From assembly GCA_003973505.1 (NCBI GenBank), contig QNXT01000157.1, forward strand, positions 1-7,472: DNA of 7,472 bases. The letters run 5' to 3'. This DNA comes from Bacteroidota bacterium (GTDB lineage: Bacteria; Bacteroidota; Bacteroidia; Bacteroidales; UBA1556). Position 1 is the first letter of the stretch; the number at the start of each line of letters is the position of its first letter. The position numbers and the translations under genes were made by a program. Shown one piece after another: positions 1 through 6,964 of this stretch. The notes beneath the pieces were generated by a model. The model was not told the DNA's origin and did not search any database. It was given only the letters and a program-made list of their open reading frames with translations.

Positions 1-969
1 ACGCGAAGCACGAATGGTTGTACGAATACCACGATTATTCAACTGCTCCATAAAGCGTTCTACTTCGGCATCATTGCTTGATTTTAATTCGCTATCGGGT
101 ATTTGATGAAATCGAATTAGATTAATTCTACATTTCAAACCATCAAGCAATTTGGCCAATTCAGCCACATGCTTTGCAGAGTGGTTTAGGCCGTCAAAGA
201 TAATATATTCAAACGATACCCTACGTTGGCCATGCCAATCGTATTCGCGAACAAGATTAAGGATTTCATTTAATGGATAAGCTTTTTGCACAGGCATTAA
301 CATAGCACGTTCTTCTTCAAAAGGGGAATGCATACTGATGGCTAAATGAGCTTGCGATTCGTCTAAGAAACGTTTAAGCGAAGGGACTACACCAATGGTT
401 GATACATTAATTCTCCGTGGGCTCATTGCCATACCCCAATCTGAAGTCAGAATTTCCAGGCTTTTCAATACTTCATCCAAATTATCCATGGGTTCCCCCA
501 TTCCCATATATACGATATTGGTAATTTTTTGCCATTCAGGTAATGAACGCACTTGGTTTACAATACTACCTGCGGTTAAATTTCCATGAAATTTTTGTCG
601 GCCAGTCATGCAAAAAGTACAAGCCATTTTGCATCCCACTTGCGAACTTACACAAAGTGTATTGCGTTTTTTTTCAGGAATATATGCTGCTTCAATAAAT
701 TTACCAGCGGGAGTTTTGAATAAGTATTTCTTTGTTCCATCTTTCGACTCTTGCACGCTAACATGCTTTGAGGTGCCAAAATCAAACTTTTCATTTAATA
801 AAGCACGTGATTTTTTCGAAAGATTGCTCATTTCATCAATGGAATCAATGTCTTTTTTATAAAGCCAGTCGGCAATTTGTTTGGCTGTAAAACCCGGTAA
901 GTTAAGTTCCTTGCAAACTTCCTTAAGCTCATTAAGTGTTTTGCCAAATAAATAGTCTTTTTCTTCCAT
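1..969 (-). CDS. rlmN: 23S rRNA (adenine2503-C2)/tRNA A37 methyltransferase RlmN, 3' end cut by window
   Basis: Radical-SAM methyltransferase that in known members adds a C2 methyl to A2503 of 23S rRNA and to A37 of some tRNAs in the cytoplasm. Seen: 323 codons are present, open to the window edge, starting at the ATG at 967-969. The [4Fe-4S]/SAM motif CxxxCxxC is C113, C117, C120 (VGCKMACTFCMTGRQ). C106 in LCVSSQVGC matches E. coli C118, the catalytic cysteine that forms the rRNA adduct. GMGEPMDN is at 156-163, and NVST (188-191) and ISMHSP (211-216) are typical of the family. The N-terminal accessory domain covers about residues 1-85. The last residues seen, TTIRASR, lead into the usual RASRGxDI...CGQL end, so the methyl-carrying cysteine (E. 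coli C355) lies outside the window and some 20-30 residues are missing. It sits 39 bp downstream of the glycosyltransferase on the same strand, so co-transcription is likely. No Shine-Dalgarno is visible. Confidence 0.97.
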   Translation of the reverse strand, partial: MEEKDYLFGKTLNELKEVCKELNLPGFTAKQIADWLYKKDIDSIDEMSNLSKKSRALLNEKFDFGTSKHVSVQESKDGTKKYLFKTPAGKFIEAAYIPEKKRNTLCVSSQVGCKMACTFCMTGRQKFHGNLTAGSIVNQVRSLPEWQKITNIVYMGMGEPMDNLDEVLKSLEILTSDWGMAMSPRRINVSTIGVVPSLKRFLDESQAHLAISMHSPFEEERAMLMPVQKAYPLNEILNLVREYDWHGQRRVSFEYIIFDGLNHSAKHVAELAKLLDGLKCRINLIRFHQIPDSELKSSNDAEVERFMEQLNNRGIRTTIRASR

Positions 970-1008
970 TAGTTATAATTTTTCTCTTTGCTTTCTCTAA
1001 AAAAAACA

Positions 1009-1734
1009 CTAGGCTTTTTTACTCCAAATATTATATTTCAGAATGCAATAAATCGCTCTAAATCCATCCTTTGCACTGATTTTCTTTCCTTCCTCATAAG
1101 TACGGCCGTAATAAGAAATTCCCACTTCGTAGATTCTTGTATTAGGAATACGTGACACCTTAGCTGTGACTTCGGGCTCAAATCCAAACCGATTTTCCTT
1201 AAGCTTTATTTTTTGAATTAATTCCGTGCGAAACAGTTTATAGCATGTTTCCATATCGGTCAGATTCAAATTGGTAAATGCATTTGACAGTGAAGTCAAA
1301 AACTTATTTCCTATAGAATGCCAAAAGAAGAGAATTCGGTGGGGTGTTCCTCCCATAAATCGAGAACCATAAACCACATCAGCAACTCCTTTAACCACAG
1401 GGGCTAAAAGAATATTATACTCTTCTGGGTCGTATTCTAAATCGGCATCTTGAATAATTAAATAATCTCCTGTAGCCTGAGCAATTCCCGTATGCAATGC
1501 AGCTCCTTTTCCTTTATTTACTTCGTGTGTAAAAAGTCTAAGACCTTCATTTGGGTGCAGTTTTATATACTCTTCCAAAACAGACTGTGTTTTGTCGGTA
1601 GATGCATCATTCACGATAATAATCTCTTTTTCAATATCATTAATAAGCTTCACTTTTCGAACCAAATCAAGTATTTTGTGTACGCTTCTTTCCTCATTAT
1701 AAACAGGAATAATAATAGATAACTTATTGATCAT
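1009..1734 (-). CDS. GT2 family glycosyltransferase, DPM1/polyprenyl-phosphate sugar transferase-like
   Basis: A 241-residue GT-A fold enzyme that should move a sugar from a nucleotide donor, most likely to a polyprenyl phosphate at the inner face of the cytoplasmic membrane. Seen: [10 protein letters not shown] (6-15) and [12 protein letters not shown] (38-49), the nucleotide-binding strands; [12 protein letters not shown] (73-84); the metal-binding D-A-D motif at D96-D98 (QDADLEYDP); VYGSRF (121-126); [11 protein letters not shown] (159-169); and [13 protein letters not shown] (181-193). This set and order is that of DPM1/Alg5-like GT2 proteins. There is no C-terminal membrane segment or GtrA-like domain, so it is a short, soluble or peripheral form. 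Donor and acceptor cannot be told from the sequence. The ATG at 1732-1734 puts SIIIPVYNE at the usual distance from the N-terminus. It is first in a probable unit with rlmN, a pairing with no obvious functional logic. Confidence 0.9.
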   Translation of the reverse strand: MINKLSIIIPVYNEERSVHKILDLVRKVKLINDIEKEIIIVNDASTDKTQSVLEEYIKLHPNEGLRLFTHEVNKGKGAALHTGIAQATGDYLIIQDADLEYDPEEYNILLAPVVKGVADVVYGSRFMGGTPHRILFFWHSIGNKFLTSLSNAFTNLNLTDMETCYKLFRTELIQKIKLKENRFGFEPEVTAKVSRIPNTRIYEVGISYYGRTYEEGKKISAKDGFRAIYCILKYNIWSKKA

Positions 1735-1777
1735 TTGTATATTAAATTGTTATGATGCATTATTGCAAACCAAAGTG

Positions 1778-1809
1778 CAAAAGTATCTAATTCGTATGGC
1801 TTTAACAAA
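1778..1809 (-). promoter_or_regulatory. Bacteroidota-type promoter for the glycosyltransferase-rlmN unit
   Basis: Read on the minus strand, TTTG (1806-1809) is followed after 20 bp by TACTTTTG (1778-1785). This matches the Bacteroidota primary sigma pattern, a TTTG/TTG -33 element and a TAnnTTTG -7 element. The -7 box ends 43 bp before the ATG at 1734, giving a leader of roughly 35-40 nt. It is the only site in the window where I see both elements. Confidence 0.65.
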
Positions 1810-1943
1810 CTTTTTATTTATCTCTATTTGATTGTGAATTTCTGTAAAGGAAGGACTTTAATAATCGTTTCCAAAATGAAATTTGAATGCCAATTTCTGA
1901 TTTATATTTCAATGATTTTATAACAAAAGCAACCAAATTTGTT

Positions 1944-1951
1944 TACATTTG
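1944..1951 (+). promoter_or_regulatory. -7 promoter element of the M4 protease gene
   Basis: TACATTTG is a full match to the Bacteroidota -7 consensus TAnnTTTG and lies 39 bp before the ATG at 1991. No good -33 TTTG is found at the expected distance upstream; the sequence there is AT-rich (TTTATAA around 1917-1923). The predicted leader of about 33 nt contains (CA)5 at 1963-1972 and then an AT-rich run up to the start codon, with no Shine-Dalgarno. Confidence 0.5.
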
Positions 1952-1990
1952 TCCAATAAACGCACACACACAAATTAAATATAAATATCT

Positions 1991-4900
1991 ATGAAACAAT
2001 TGTTACTATTGAGTCTGTCCATTTTTTTATGGATGGGTTTAATTGCACAGGAATACTATGGTATTGAAGCTGATAAGCTTATTTCTGGTGCAAGCAATGT
2101 TCGCATTGACCAAAAATCGAAACTGCCAACTTACATTGAATTTAGACAGGGAAAAGAGATTGAATTTTCAATTTTAGATACTTGGTTGAAACGAATTTAC
2201 AAAATGCCTGAGAATTGTGCATTTGTTGAGATGAATCGTCAAACCGATCAATTGGGATTTACTCATATTCGTTATCGCCAAACGGTGAATAACGTTATGG
2301 TGCGTGATGCCATGTTTATGGCTCACATTAAAAACAATAAAGTTCATTCCATTAATGGATTGCTTATTCCCAATGCCGCAAGTGCTACGACTAAGAGTAT
2401 TACAGAAGCCCAAGCGTTACAATTTGCTTTGAATAAGGTAAATGCAAAGGTTTATAAATGGGAACTTCCTGAAGAAGAGGCTTGGATTAAAAGCTATAAA
2501 GAGGATCCAAAAGCCACTTTTTACCCAAAAGCAGAAATGTCGGTTATTAAAAATAAAAAATCGAATCAATATCGATTGACTTATAAGTTTGATATTTATG
2601 CACATAAGCCAATGAGTAGAGCTGATATATATGTTGATGCTCAAAATGGGGATATTTTATTTGTTAACGATAAAATCCACCATACTGACTCTATTGGAAC
2701 TGCGAATACAAAATATAGTGGTGTTAAAACCATTACTGCGGATTATGTTTCTCCAAATTCATTTAGGTTACGCGAAAGTGGTCGTGGAAATGGTATTGAA
2801 ACCTATGATATGAACAATGGTACTTCCTATGGTTCGGCTGTTGATTTTACGGATTCCAATAATGTTTGGAATAATTATAATGCCAATAAAGACGAAGTGG
2901 CTACCGATGCTCATTGGGGTATGGAAATGACCTATGATTATTATTTGAATAAGCACAATAGAAATAGTATTGATGGAAATGGCTTTGCCTTAAAAGGTTA
3001 TGTGCATTACGATAATAATTATGTAAATGCTTATTGGAATGGTCAGGTGATGACTTTTGGTGATGGAAACTCAAGTGTTGATCCATTGGTTCCCATTGAT
3101 ATTGTTGGTCATGAAATTACACATGGACTTACAAGTAATACAGCTGATTTAGATTACCAAGATGAGTCTGGAGCAATGAACGAAGCTTATAGTGATATTT
3201 TTGGGACTGCCATTGAGCATTATGGTAAAACAGGAAATTGGACCATGGGTGAGGATATTAATTTTATCATTCGTAATATGGCAGATCCAAAATCAATGGG
3301 AGACCCTGACACCTATTTAGGTACAAATTATTATCTCGGTTCTGCTGACAATGGTGGTGTGCATACAAATTCAGGTGTATTAAACTATTGGTTCTATTTG
3401 ACATCAGAGGGAGGAACGGGTGTTAATGACAACCTTGATACGTTTAACGTTGTAGGTGTAGGAATAGATACAGCTGCAGCTATTGCTTTCCGCACATTGA
3501 CAGTATATTTAACCAATACTTCTCAATACGCCGATGCACGTTTTTATTCAATCAAGTCTGCAATAGAATTATATGGTCCTTGTTCATCCCCTGTTGAAGC
3601 AGTTACAAATGCATTTTATGCAGTAGGAATTGGTGGTAAATATGTGGATGGTGTTCATGCTGATTTTACAACAGCAATTACGGAGTATTGTGCACCTCCT
3701 GCAAGTGTTGAATTTGTAAATCTGAGTAGTAATGGAATTAATTATCAATGGTTGTTTGGAGATGGTGGAAATAGTACACAATACCAACCAACTCATACCT
3801 ACAATAATTATGGTTCATATAATGTTACATTAATAGTGGATGGCGGAAGTTGTGGTTCGGATACCCTTACAAAGAGTGAATATATTAGTATTGATTCACA
3901 AAATCCATGCATTGTAAATATGCCATCAACGGGTAGTTCAACCATTACAAGTTGTACAGGATATTTATATGATGAAGGAGGAAATGGAAACTATTCTAAT
4001 GGTACAAACGTAAAGACTACCATTGCTCCAGTCGGAGCTTCAAGTGTTTCACTTACTTTTACTTCTTTCGGTTACGAATCGGGTTATGATTATCTTAAAA
4101 TATACGATGGAACTTCAACATCGGCACCATTAATAGGTACTTATGACGGTAGTCAATTGCCTAATGGAGGAACTGTTACAGCAAATAGTGGAGCCATTAC
4201 ATTGCAACAATTTACCGACAATATGATTACCGATATTGGATTTGTTGCAAGCTGGCAATGTGTAGTAGCGACAGTTCCACCCGTATCAAGTTTTACTGCC
4301 GACGATACAGTTAGTTGTGTAGGCTTAATCAATTTTACGGATAATTCTACCAATGGACCAACCAGTTGGCTATGGGAGTTTGGTGATGGAACTACTTCAA
4401 CGCAGAAAAATCCAAGTCATACCTATACTTCCAATGGCTATTATGATGTGAAACTTACAGCCACTAATGCTTATGGCAATAATACAATCGTAAAGAGTGC
4501 TTATATTCATATCAATAAACCGCTTGCACCTTATGCTCCTAATAAAGCACGCTGTAATTCAGGTTCCATGCAATTGCATGCTTCAGCAAATGGTTTGGTA
4601 AAATGGTATAGCTCGGCTACTTCTCAAACCGTTTTGGATACAGGAATGACATTTACAACTCCCAACTTAAGTCAAAGTACTTCTTATTGGGTTGAAAATG
4701 AAATTGCAAGTCCTATGGTTAATGCAGGAAAAGCTACCAAGGCTGGACCTGGAAGTTATTTGAATGCACAGCAATCCTTGATTTTTGATGTTTATAAAAC
4801 ACTTATTCTGGATAGTGTAACCGTTTATGCATCATCTGCAGGAAGTAGAATCATTACATTACGAAATTCAGCGGGTACAGTTATAGCTACTAAAACAGTA

Positions 4901-5665
4901 AATGTAATTGCTGGTGAAACACAGGTTTATCTTGGTTTTACTATTCCTGCGGGTACTGATTATTCATTGGGAGGAAAGAATATGTTTCGTAATAATGCAG
5001 GGGTAAATTATCCCTATACTATGTCTGGATATTTGAGCATTAAAAGAAGTAGTGCTTCATCCAACCCATTGGGTTATTATTATTATTTCTACGACTGGAA
5101 GGTGCGAAAAGCTCCTTGTGTAAGTAATCGAGTTGAGGTACATGCATATATCAATAATGCTGCACCTACAGCTGATTTTATTCTTACAAATAACGATCCT
5201 TATGTGGACTTCTCGGATATGTCAACAAATCCAGGTGCTAGTTCATGGGACTTTGGTGATGGTCAGGGTTCTACTTTAGGACAGCCTACACACCTTTATT
5301 TGCAAAATGGAACTTATTCTGTTACATTAACTGTGAACAATGGATGTGGTACCGATTCGAAAACAAAATCGGTAACGATTGGTAGTGCCACAGGCATAGA
5401 TAATGCTTCCGAAAAATCAACTATAAAAGTATATCCAAATCCAACAAGTGGTAAGTTTACCATCGACCTTGGCGATCATTTGAACTATACTATGATTAGT
5501 GTTTATGACTTTATGGGTAAACTACTTATTCAAAAACAAATAGATTCTACATTTAAAACAATTAATATGAATGCAAACCAATTGAGTAGTGGAATGTACT
5601 TTATTCGTTTGAGTAATGATAATCAGTTTGAGGATATTAAGTTGATGGTTACTCCAAATAAGTAA
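1991..5665 (+). CDS. Secreted M4 (thermolysin-like) metalloprotease with PKD/CUB/Ig modules and T9SS sorting domain
   Basis: A 1224-residue zinc endopeptidase predicted to reach the cell surface or medium by Sec then Type IX secretion. Signal peptide 1-19, with likely cleavage LIA|QEYY. Propeptide: an FTP-like part about 85-130 and a PepSY-like part about 136-222. Catalytic domain about 235-552, near the 316 residues of thermolysin: zinc ligands H374 and H378 in HEITH, general base E375, third ligand E398 (GAMNEAYSD, exactly 24 residues after H374 as in thermolysin), Y389, and H458 in DNGGVHTNSG, matching thermolysin Y157 and H231. All key residues are present, so it should be active. After it come PKD1 (about 555-634), CUB (about 640-757), PKD2 (about 764-842), an Ig-like domain starting about 846 with a large insert (907-1041), PKD3 (about 1058-1131) and a type A T9SS sorting domain (about 1144-1224, KVYPNPTSGKF to the end). 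Likely roles are nutrient proteolysis or virulence-like tissue breakdown; the target is unknown. It is transcribed alone, ending at a hairpin. Confidence 0.95.
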   Translation: MKQLLLLSLSIFLWMGLIAQEYYGIEADKLISGASNVRIDQKSKLPTYIEFRQGKEIEFSILDTWLKRIYKMPENCAFVEMNRQTDQLGFTHIRYRQTVNNVMVRDAMFMAHIKNNKVHSINGLLIPNAASATTKSITEAQALQFALNKVNAKVYKWELPEEEAWIKSYKEDPKATFYPKAEMSVIKNKKSNQYRLTYKFDIYAHKPMSRADIYVDAQNGDILFVNDKIHHTDSIGTANTKYSGVKTITADYVSPNSFRLRESGRGNGIETYDMNNGTSYGSAVDFTDSNNVWNNYNANKDEVATDAHWGMEMTYDYYLNKHNRNSIDGNGFALKGYVHYDNNYVNAYWNGQVMTFGDGNSSVDPLVPIDIVGHEITHGLTSNTADLDYQDESGAMNEAYSDIFGTAIEHYGKTGNWTMGEDINFIIRNMADPKSMGDPDTYLGTNYYLGSADNGGVHTNSGVLNYWFYLTSEGGTGVNDNLDTFNVVGVGIDTAAAIAFRTLTVYLTNTSQYADARFYSIKSAIELYGPCSSPVEAVTNAFYAVGIGGKYVDGVHADFTTAITEYCAPPASVEFVNLSSNGINYQWLFGDGGNSTQYQPTHTYNNYGSYNVTLIVDGGSCGSDTLTKSEYISIDSQNPCIVNMPSTGSSTITSCTGYLYDEGGNGNYSNGTNVKTTIAPVGASSVSLTFTSFGYESGYDYLKIYDGTSTSAPLIGTYDGSQLPNGGTVTANSGAITLQQFTDNMITDIGFVASWQCVVATVPPVSSFTADDTVSCVGLINFTDNSTNGPTSWLWEFGDGTTSTQKNPSHTYTSNGYYDVKLTATNAYGNNTIVKSAYIHINKPLAPYAPNKARCNSGSMQLHASANGLVKWYSSATSQTVLDTGMTFTTPNLSQSTSYWVENEIASPMVNAGKATKAGPGSYLNAQQSLIFDVYKTLILDSVTVYASSAGSRIITLRNSAGTVIATKTVNVIAGETQVYLGFTIPAGTDYSLGGKNMFRNNAGVNYPYTMSGYLSIKRSSASSNPLGYYYYFYDWKVRKAPCVSNRVEVHAYINNAAPTADFILTNNDPYVDFSDMSTNPGASSWDFGDGQGSTLGQPTHLYLQNGTYSVTLTVNNGCGTDSKTKSVTIGSATGIDNASEKSTIKVYPNPTSGKFTIDLGDHLNYTMISVYDFMGKLLIQKQIDSTFKTINMNANQLSSGMYFIRLSNDNQFEDIKLMVTPNK
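4709..5113 (+). other. Beta-rich domain inserted inside an Ig-like domain of the M4 protease
   Basis: Protein residues about 907-1041. The flanks read as two parts of one Ig-like (SprB/CHU-type) module: CNSGSMQLHASANGLVKWYS...TSYWVENE (855-904) before, and CVSNRVEVHAYIN (1043-1055) after. In ordinary modules of this kind, TYYVE runs almost directly into C-x-S-x-R-V-x-V. Here about 135 residues separate them. The insert alternates hydrophobic and polar residues (SLIFDVYKTLILDSVTVYAS, SRIITLRNSAGTVIATKTV) and ends in the aromatic run GYYYYFYDW (1028-1036). Fold and ligand are unknown; a carbohydrate- or surface-binding beta sandwich is a guess. My memory is that similar inserts occur in other Bacteroidota surface proteins. 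Confidence 0.6.
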
Positions 5666-5685
5666 TACCAAATTTATTTTTATCT

Positions 5686-5718
5686 GAAAGCCGAAATTTA
5701 ATCTAAATTTCGGCTTTC
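5686..5718 (+). terminator. Hairpin terminator after the M4 protease gene
   Basis: A perfect 15-bp inverted repeat (GAAAGCCGAAATTTA at 5686-5700 and its complement at 5704-5718) with a 3-nt loop ATC, starting 20 bp after the stop codon. The following TTATGTTT is only a weak U-tract, so termination may be incomplete or RNA-stabilising rather than classically intrinsic. The minus-strand side has no T-run, so it points to the plus strand. Confidence 0.8.
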
Positions 5719-5736
5719 TTATGTTTAAGAATTAGC

Positions 5737-5744
5737 TACTTTTG
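5737..5744 (+). promoter_or_regulatory. -7 promoter element of the SRPBCC-GyrI gene
   Basis: TACTTTTG is a full match to TAnnTTTG, 29 bp before the ATG at 5774, giving a leader near 20-25 nt. Only a weak -33 candidate exists (TTTC at 5715-5718, 18-bp spacing), and it falls in the end of the upstream hairpin stem. Its place right after the terminator supports separate transcription of the next gene. Confidence 0.5.
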
Positions 5745-5773
5745 ATTTTATTAAAGCTAGAAAACGATAGACT

Positions 5774-6781
5774 ATGAAAACAATCAAAATACTAACAAGC
5801 ATTATGGTAGTAATGCTTCTCGGCTTATTAAGTTGGGCTTTCTTTTTACCATCAGATATACATATTAGTCAGAGTGTGCGAATAAAAGCACCTATTGGTG
5901 TTGTTTTTAATCAGGTTAATGATTTGCATAATTGGAATAATTGGTCACCATGGAAAGATACCACACTTTCAGCTCGATTTGAGGGTAGTGAAAAGGGAGT
6001 TGGCGCCAAAGTGCATTGGACAGATAAGAAGGAGGGTGAGTCGATTCTTACTATTGTCGAAAGCAAACCCTTTAGCAGTATAAAAACGGAAATGACGGTT
6101 CCTAACAAGGATCGTAAAGCGGAAATGGATTTTCGTTTTGAAACAGATGGGGAAGAAGTGATTGTGAAATGGGAACGAAATATCCATGATTTACCCTATC
6201 CTTTTGGTCGCTTTGTGGGTTGGATGTTACAAAAAGGCTATAACCATAATTTTGCTTTGGGTTTGCAGCATTTGAAGGCTTACGTAGAGAATAATTTGAG
6301 TAAACCCGAATACTTTGGTTACGAAATTATTGAAGACACTTTTGAGGAAACTACTTTTTTAGCCAAAAATGCAAAGAGCACAATGCAAGATATGTCTCAA
6401 ACAATGGCGGATTGTTTTAACTCAATCAAGAAAGTACTGGATGAGAAAAAAATTCAAGCAAGCGGAGCTCCCGTTGTGCAATGGCATAAATATGAGCCTG
6501 AGGGCGAGTCGCTATTTACTTGTATGATTCCCATGACAATAGATAGTACGATTGCAGCCAAAAATATTTACACTACCGAAATACCTCGTATAAAAACCAT
6601 AATGATAAAATATACCGGACCCTACGATGGTTCATATAATGCTTGGGTAGCATTGGACAATTATGTTGTTTATAATTCACTAATAATGGATGGTGACCCT
6701 TGGGAAGAATATCTAACTGACCCAAGTTCAGAACCCGATTCATCGAAGTGGGTAACAAATATTTATTTCCCTGTGAAGTAA
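5774..6781 (+). CDS. Membrane-anchored SRPBCC (START-like) + GyrI-like effector-binding two-domain protein
   Basis: A 335-residue protein with an N-terminal hydrophobic segment at about 5-25 (IKILTSIMVVMLLGLLSWAF), no lipobox cysteine, so probably a single-pass inner-membrane anchor. Residues about 30-172 resemble the SRPBCC/polyketide-cyclase fold: SVRIKAPIGVVFNQVNDLHNW (34-54), then NWSPWKD (56-62), then VIVKWERN (129-136) and a C-terminal helix around GYNHNFALGLQHLKAYVENN. Residues about 180-335 resemble the GyrI/AraC-type effector-binding domain, with YTGPYDGSYNAW (280-291) and the family-like end WEEYLTDP...SSKWVTNIYFPV (310-334). Both folds have cavities for small hydrophobic ligands, so binding or sensing of a lipid- or drug-like molecule is plausible, but no DNA-binding domain is present and no ligand can be named. 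The start is chosen because it is the ATG right after the promoter and gives a complete membrane segment. It is transcribed apart from its neighbours. Confidence 0.8.
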   Translation: MKTIKILTSIMVVMLLGLLSWAFFLPSDIHISQSVRIKAPIGVVFNQVNDLHNWNNWSPWKDTTLSARFEGSEKGVGAKVHWTDKKEGESILTIVESKPFSSIKTEMTVPNKDRKAEMDFRFETDGEEVIVKWERNIHDLPYPFGRFVGWMLQKGYNHNFALGLQHLKAYVENNLSKPEYFGYEIIEDTFEETTFLAKNAKSTMQDMSQTMADCFNSIKKVLDEKKIQASGAPVVQWHKYEPEGESLFTCMIPMTIDSTIAAKNIYTTEIPRIKTIMIKYTGPYDGSYNAWVALDNYVVYNSLIMDGDPWEEYLTDPSSEPDSSKWVTNIYFPVK

Positions 6782-6913
6782 GGGATTCTTTTGTTCTTGA
6801 CTTGGAATTCATCTTTATTAGATGCTGTTTGGGTTTTAGTTTGATGCATTAATATGAATCCAAAATGTATAGGATTTGGTAAGAGATAATAAATTCGTTT
6901 TCGTTAATTTTTT

Positions 6914-6938
6914 AGTACAAAACAACATTTTTTGTACT
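6914..6938. repeat. Perfect 9-bp inverted repeat over the hsdR promoter (operator candidate)
   Basis: AGTACAAAA (6914-6922), a 7-bp spacer CAACATT, then TTTTGTACT (6930-6938). The arms are exact complements, and each contains GTAC. The right arm shares four bases (6935-6938) with the -7 element TACTTTTG. Since the expected transcript starts near 6948, the repeat lies upstream of the RNA and is better read as a DNA site for a dimeric regulator than as an RNA hairpin. The arm is only partly explained by the TACTTTTG element itself. Confidence 0.5.
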
Positions 6939-6942
6939 TTTG
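6935..6942 (+). promoter_or_regulatory. -7 promoter element of hsdR
   Basis: TACTTTTG, a full TAnnTTTG match, 22 bp before the ATG at 6965. No proper -33 TTTG is seen 17-23 bp upstream (closest is TTTA at 6911-6914, 20-bp spacing). The short leader has an A-rich stretch just before the start codon (6953-6965 is nearly all A), as is common where Shine-Dalgarno is not used. Confidence 0.5.
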
Positions 6943-6964
6943 ATTGGAATTGAAAAAAACGAAA

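Noticed and set aside
395..862. Open frames on the plus strand opposite rlmN (395-589 and 608-862)
   Set aside because: They lie in antisense frames of a clear rlmN gene, have no family-like motifs and no promoter.
1492..1722. Open frame on the plus strand opposite the glycosyltransferase
   Set aside because: Shadow of the GT2 gene; low-complexity F/I/N-rich product with no motif.
1878..1897. GAAATT...AATTTC inverted repeat in the divergent intergenic region
   Set aside because: Six mostly A-T pairs, not placed over either promoter element.
2174..4353. Several minus-strand frames, and a short plus-strand frame at 2631-2813, inside the protease gene
   Set aside because: All are overlapped by a continuous, motif-rich M4 reading frame; the products are H/I/N-rich shadow translations.
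5071..5090. TAT-rich run in the protease gene as a tandem repeat
   Set aside because: It codes for the in-frame YYYYFY segment at the end of the inserted domain and is explained by protein sequence.
3653..5383. Recent tandem duplication of PKD modules
   Set aside because: The three PKD copies are non-adjacent and share mainly the W-x-F-G-D-G core; I see no long nucleotide identity.
5895..6812. Short frames in other phases inside and over the end of the SRPBCC-GyrI gene
   Set aside because: No recognisable domains, no start signals, and entirely or mostly within the coding sequence of 5774-6781.
6810..6824. Hairpin CATCT-TTATT-AGATG after the SRPBCC-GyrI gene as a terminator
   Set aside because: Only five pairs, two of them G-C, and the following sequence is interrupted by CTG and GGG; too weak to call.
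6857..6876. AATCC...GGATT inverted repeat between the SRPBCC-GyrI gene and hsdR
   Set aside because: Five pairs with a 10-nt loop is expected by chance in DNA this AT-rich.
6914..6942. Intrinsic terminator for the SRPBCC-GyrI gene formed by the AGTACAAAA repeat
   Set aside because: Only two G-C pairs and a short T-run after the stem, more than 130 bp from the stop codon and overlapping a full -7 box; a promoter-side DNA site fits better.
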